This document shows positions 56,501-61,280 of a stretch of 64,000 nucleotides of DNA, one piece after another (within the stretch, counting starts at the first letter, position 1; the number at the start of each line of letters is the position of its first letter). This DNA comes from Aspidapion aeneum. Lineage: Eukaryota > Arthropoda > Insecta > Coleoptera > Brentidae. The notes under the pieces are model-generated. The model was not told the DNA's origin and made no database searches. It saw nothing but the letters and a program-made list of their open reading frames with translations. The stretch is taken from NCBI GenBank assembly GCA_963576565.1, contig OY755039.1, positions 138,073,369 to 138,137,368 of the forward strand, read 5' to 3'. The position numbers and the translations under genes were made by a program.

Positions 56501-59500
56501 ATATTTTGGTCAGGACGGCTACGTTTCAGGACATGACGCAGTTTTATATCTTTTTTGGATTTTGGAAACCATAATACCCCATTCTCTTCCCACAGGTGGG
56601 GTATGGGTTTTATTTCCCTTAGATTTTTGATATTAAAACAAACATTTCTAAAAAATAAAAATAAAAAACAATGATTTCGGTGAGTAGTTAGCTTTGGGAC
56701 CGTGGGCTTTACCTATGGTAGTAGAAAAAGAGCGGACGTTGAGTTCCAATCCGTTGGTAGGCCGACGCAAAATCATGCGGGGCGAACGTCCGAATTTAAT
56801 GGGACGAAATACGTTTGTCGGACTTCGACTCTTTGGTTATCTTTCACAACCAAAAGTGGAGACCCGGTCCGAATTGGTATATTATTAGTTCACATTAAGT
56901 CAGACACAGTAATCCGCCATTCTGAAAAGGTTAGCGTCTGTCGGCCATTATAAAATATTTTTTCTTTTTCTAATTTTAAGTAGAAATGAAAGAATAATTG
57001 TAAAATTATTAACAAATTTGAGTTTAGTGAGGCAGCAAAATATTTTTTTTACAAAAATAAAAAAATAATAAAAATTAGATCTATTTAACAAATATATATT
57101 TTAGTAAATCTTGCATATTTCAGGAGCGCTTGCTTTTTTTGAAAGTATTTTAATCACATTTATCAATAAACATGCCTTCGTTGTAAAATTTTTGTTGGAT
57201 TCCTGCTTTAAAATATAAATTATTAATATTGTAATACCCCCTTTCATGCATGACTATAATTGTCATTTGTAAAATGCACCCATTTTTATGAGACTTGTTA
57301 TAATAAGTGTAAAATATTTACTTATCAGGTATAATTTTAGGTACTCGACAGGAATTCTTTTTAGCAAAAACTATATGTATTCTAGGCAATGGAAACGAAA
57401 CCAAACGCAACTTACCTGTTTGCGACTAAATTTAAGTGACGGAAATACAACGTACAATTACGTTGTTAATTGGTAAACTCTATTACCTATAAGGTCAGAT
57501 GCTGACGTCGTAGCAACCCGAATTTGTATTCCCCATTTAGGTGCAAACGAGGGTCCTCAGGCGGTCGAAACGACGTCGGCACCCGACGTCGCGTTTATCG
57601 CAAGCAACGTATGGGTAACGTAATATGACGTCCAAATGCTGCTTGGGTTTATGGTTTTAGTTTTGACAAATCGATCCTGAAAGTTAGGAAATGTCAACTA
57701 GCGTTTAAAAAATGTGATTTTAATATACTGTGTATTCTGAAGATGGTACAGTCGCCTCCAAAAAAAATGTTGCATAGGGTTTTTTCCCTGTTAAGCAAAA
57801 AACTTGAAAAATTGATACTTAGAAAGTGTGTACGTAACTAGTTTATAGCTGTTTTTTATTTAACATATTTTTTTTATAAAAATTTAACTAAATTTATTAA
57901 TCTTGCTATACTATATATCAATTTTTTACCGTGCACTGATATTCTTTATGGTAGTCTTTATATTCAATATTTTCACATACATAGTTTAAAACGGATTGAT
58001 TTTTATCCTGTGAAACCGGTGTTTTGTGCCAGATTTTAAATAAATTACGTCGGCCAATCCCATGCGCCAACGCTGAAACAATAAATCATAGCTAATACAG
58101 CGGCAAGAAGCGGCAGCTGAATGTAGCACCTATACAACCCTGATACATGATTGAAATAATAAAGTTACAAACGCATTTGATACGTACCGATCCAGACTTT
58201 TTCAGTCCAATATATATAATACATATTTGAAAAATTATAATAAATCAATACACAACTTTTATCTAATTTTTTTAACAACCAAATTGAAACTTTGCAAATG
58301 GTTTAATAGTAAAAATTTAAAATACTAACCCATATTTTAAATATACGTGAAGAAATCACCATATAATTTCTGGTTTACCAACTTGGAGCACTTTTGAAAA
58401 TATTGGTAATTGGGCACTTTTTTAGGACTTAGTAGTTATGATAGAAAATAGTTCGATATTGAGGTTTCGATCGTCTAAATTAGACAAGCTGACCTCCGTG
58501 CGTCGCGCACACAAATTCTGAAGCTGAACTGAGTAGGCTTCACTCATTCGACGGTCCCTTCATCTAAAAACCGGCTTACGAACATCATCGCTCGTTCGTG
58601 CCGTCGAAGGTGCATAAGGTGTTTAGTGACGTTACATTTGGGTTTGGTTGGGGGGGGGGAATCTCCAATCGGACGCATCCCTGGGTGACGGATTGGGAGT
58701 TATTTTTGTAGACCAAAATAGGTATAATAATTAAATTATACATTAATCGCAGGGCTGTCAGCACCTTCATATTTTATAAAAATGTTCAAATTTTTTTTCA
58801 GACTTCATAAAGCTTCATATTTTTAAAAAAAACCTTCATATTTTTCATATTTTCCCCAATGAAGATGAACTGAGGGGCTAAAAGAGAGTTTTTGGAATAA
58901 GGCACGGATAAGACCAGGCAGCAATAAGGCCAGACCTTATTTAGTTTTGCATTGTAAGATGCTTTAATTATAACATCAGCTGTTTTAAAGCCCAAAATAA
59001 ATAGGTTCGCCTAATTAAGGATAAATAAATCAGGCCGTATTTAGTTCGAGCCTTAAAACAGCTGTTAAGTCATAATTGAAGCATCTTACAATGCAAACTG
59101 TCTAAATTAGACCTGGCCTTATTGGGACCTGGTCTTATCCGTGCCTTTTTCCAATAACTCTCTAATGTTTGCTTCAATGACTACTGTTAATGCAAACACA
59201 AATTTAAAACTACCTCTTCAGTCTTGTTAATACATAAAAGGGAAGTTAATTTTGATTTTAGGAAAAAAGTTGTAATTTTTTTGTTTTTTAAATAAGTTTA
59301 TTATTTTTTTCTGATGGAAAAAATAATAGACTTAAGATGAGTGGTTAACTAGAAAAGACAATAACAAGAATTTGTAAAAGGTATTATACTTGATGTTGTA
59401 TTAAAGTGGCACCGCGTCATCAAAACCGTGATGGGCGGGAAGGGAGTAGAGAGGTACAGGGTGATTTTTTATAATTGCAAGATCGCTATAACTCGGTTAT

Positions 59501-61213
59501 TATTGGGAGTAGAAAGTTCAAGCAAAAACTATTCGGTTTGGTAAATTATGGCCACTTTAGGCCCACCATTAGTATTTTTTTATAGGTTATAATATACAGG
59601 GGGCGACAATCAGATCAATTTTTTTAAAGGGAACATCCTATATATTTTTGTATTTTTAAGTTCCGCAAAAAATTAGCTTTACAGATATATGTAACACTGT
59701 GGCTCTATCTTTGTTAGTTTTCGAGATATTGACGATTGAAATTCCGAAAATTAGCAAATTTTAAATACGGTGCGGAGTATTTCCTGTGACAAGTCACAAA
59801 CAATATTAAGATGTGTGGATACCTAATGACATTGTCAGTACCAAATTTTAAATATTTATCAACAATGTTGCTTTATTCCAACGCAGAAAAGCAAGAGATA
59901 CTTTTATTATATGCGAAAAATAATAAAAGTGCCACTGCTACTGCGAGAGAATATCGAGAACTGTATCCAGCCCGACAATGTCCTAATATATCCACAATTC
60001 TTAGGATATATAGAAAATTTCGTGAAACATCGTCTATGGAACGAAAAAAACGAGTTGTTCGTCCAAACGAAGAGGCTAATTTAAATATTTTACTACATTT
60101 TCAAGAAAGCCCACAAATTTCTATAAGAAAAGTATCTTCCGCATTAGTGCAAGAAGGACAGGTACGCTTGACGTCTTTTACCAAAGTAAGAAGTGTCGTA
60201 AGAACAAATTCTTATTGGGCATATAAACAACAAGAACTTCAAGGCCTAACACCTGATCAGAAAAGAAAAAGGGTAGAGTTTTGTCACTTTATGCATGAAA
60301 GAATAAACGCAGAACTCCGTTTTTTAAATCACATTTTGTGGTCGGATGAGTCGATGTTTACAACTTGTGGTCTACCAAATAGACAGAATAGCAGACTATG
60401 GTCCACGACTAACCCTAATTTTGTAAAAGAAATTAAAAGACAGGGAAGACAATCCGTGAATGTCTGGTGTGGCATACTGAACGACCGTGTTGTTGGGCCA
60501 TTTTTTTTGAGCACTCTTTAACGGGACAAATTTATTTAAATTTTTGACAAAATTACTTAGAAAATTTTTTGGATAACTTGCCACTAAATCAAAGAAGAAG
60601 ATTGATTTTTCAGCAGGATGGGGCTCCTCCTCATAATGTTCATGAGGTTCGAGAATTCTTAAATAATAATTTTAATGAATGGGTTGGGAAAAACGGCACA
60701 ATACGCTGGCCACCCAACAGTTTTGATTTAACTCCTTTAGACATTTTTTTATGGGGTCACCTTAAAGATAAAGTTTACAGATTAGAAGCGAGGAATACTC
60801 GAGAGCTCAGATAATTAATATCACTGTCTGTCAATGAGCTTAATGAAAATTTTTCTAATTTAATAACCAGAACAATAAATAATTTAAGAGACCGGTTTCA
60901 AAAATGTATTGAAGTCAATGGTGATAGGTTTGAACATTTGTTACGTTAATTTTTATTTATTTATGGATTTAAAACAATTAAAACATTTAAAAAATTGTCG
61001 TCTTTTGATTTTAAATTTCTATGAAAATTGACAAAGATGATTATTTATCAAACTGTCAGTCAATATTATTTTAGTTTATTATTTACAGTCTATACGTTAA
61101 ATACTCCGCACCGTATACCTATTTAAAATTTGCTCATTTTCGGAATTTCAATCGTCAATATCTCGAAAACTAACAAAGATAGAGCCATAGTGTTACATAT
61201 ATCTGTAAAGCTA

Positions 61214-61280
<67 letters not shown>

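Noticed and set aside
58751..58860. hAT-type left end CAGGGCTGTC
   Set aside because: No inverted partner or 8-bp duplication was found; the similar T-rich region at 63490 is in the same orientation.
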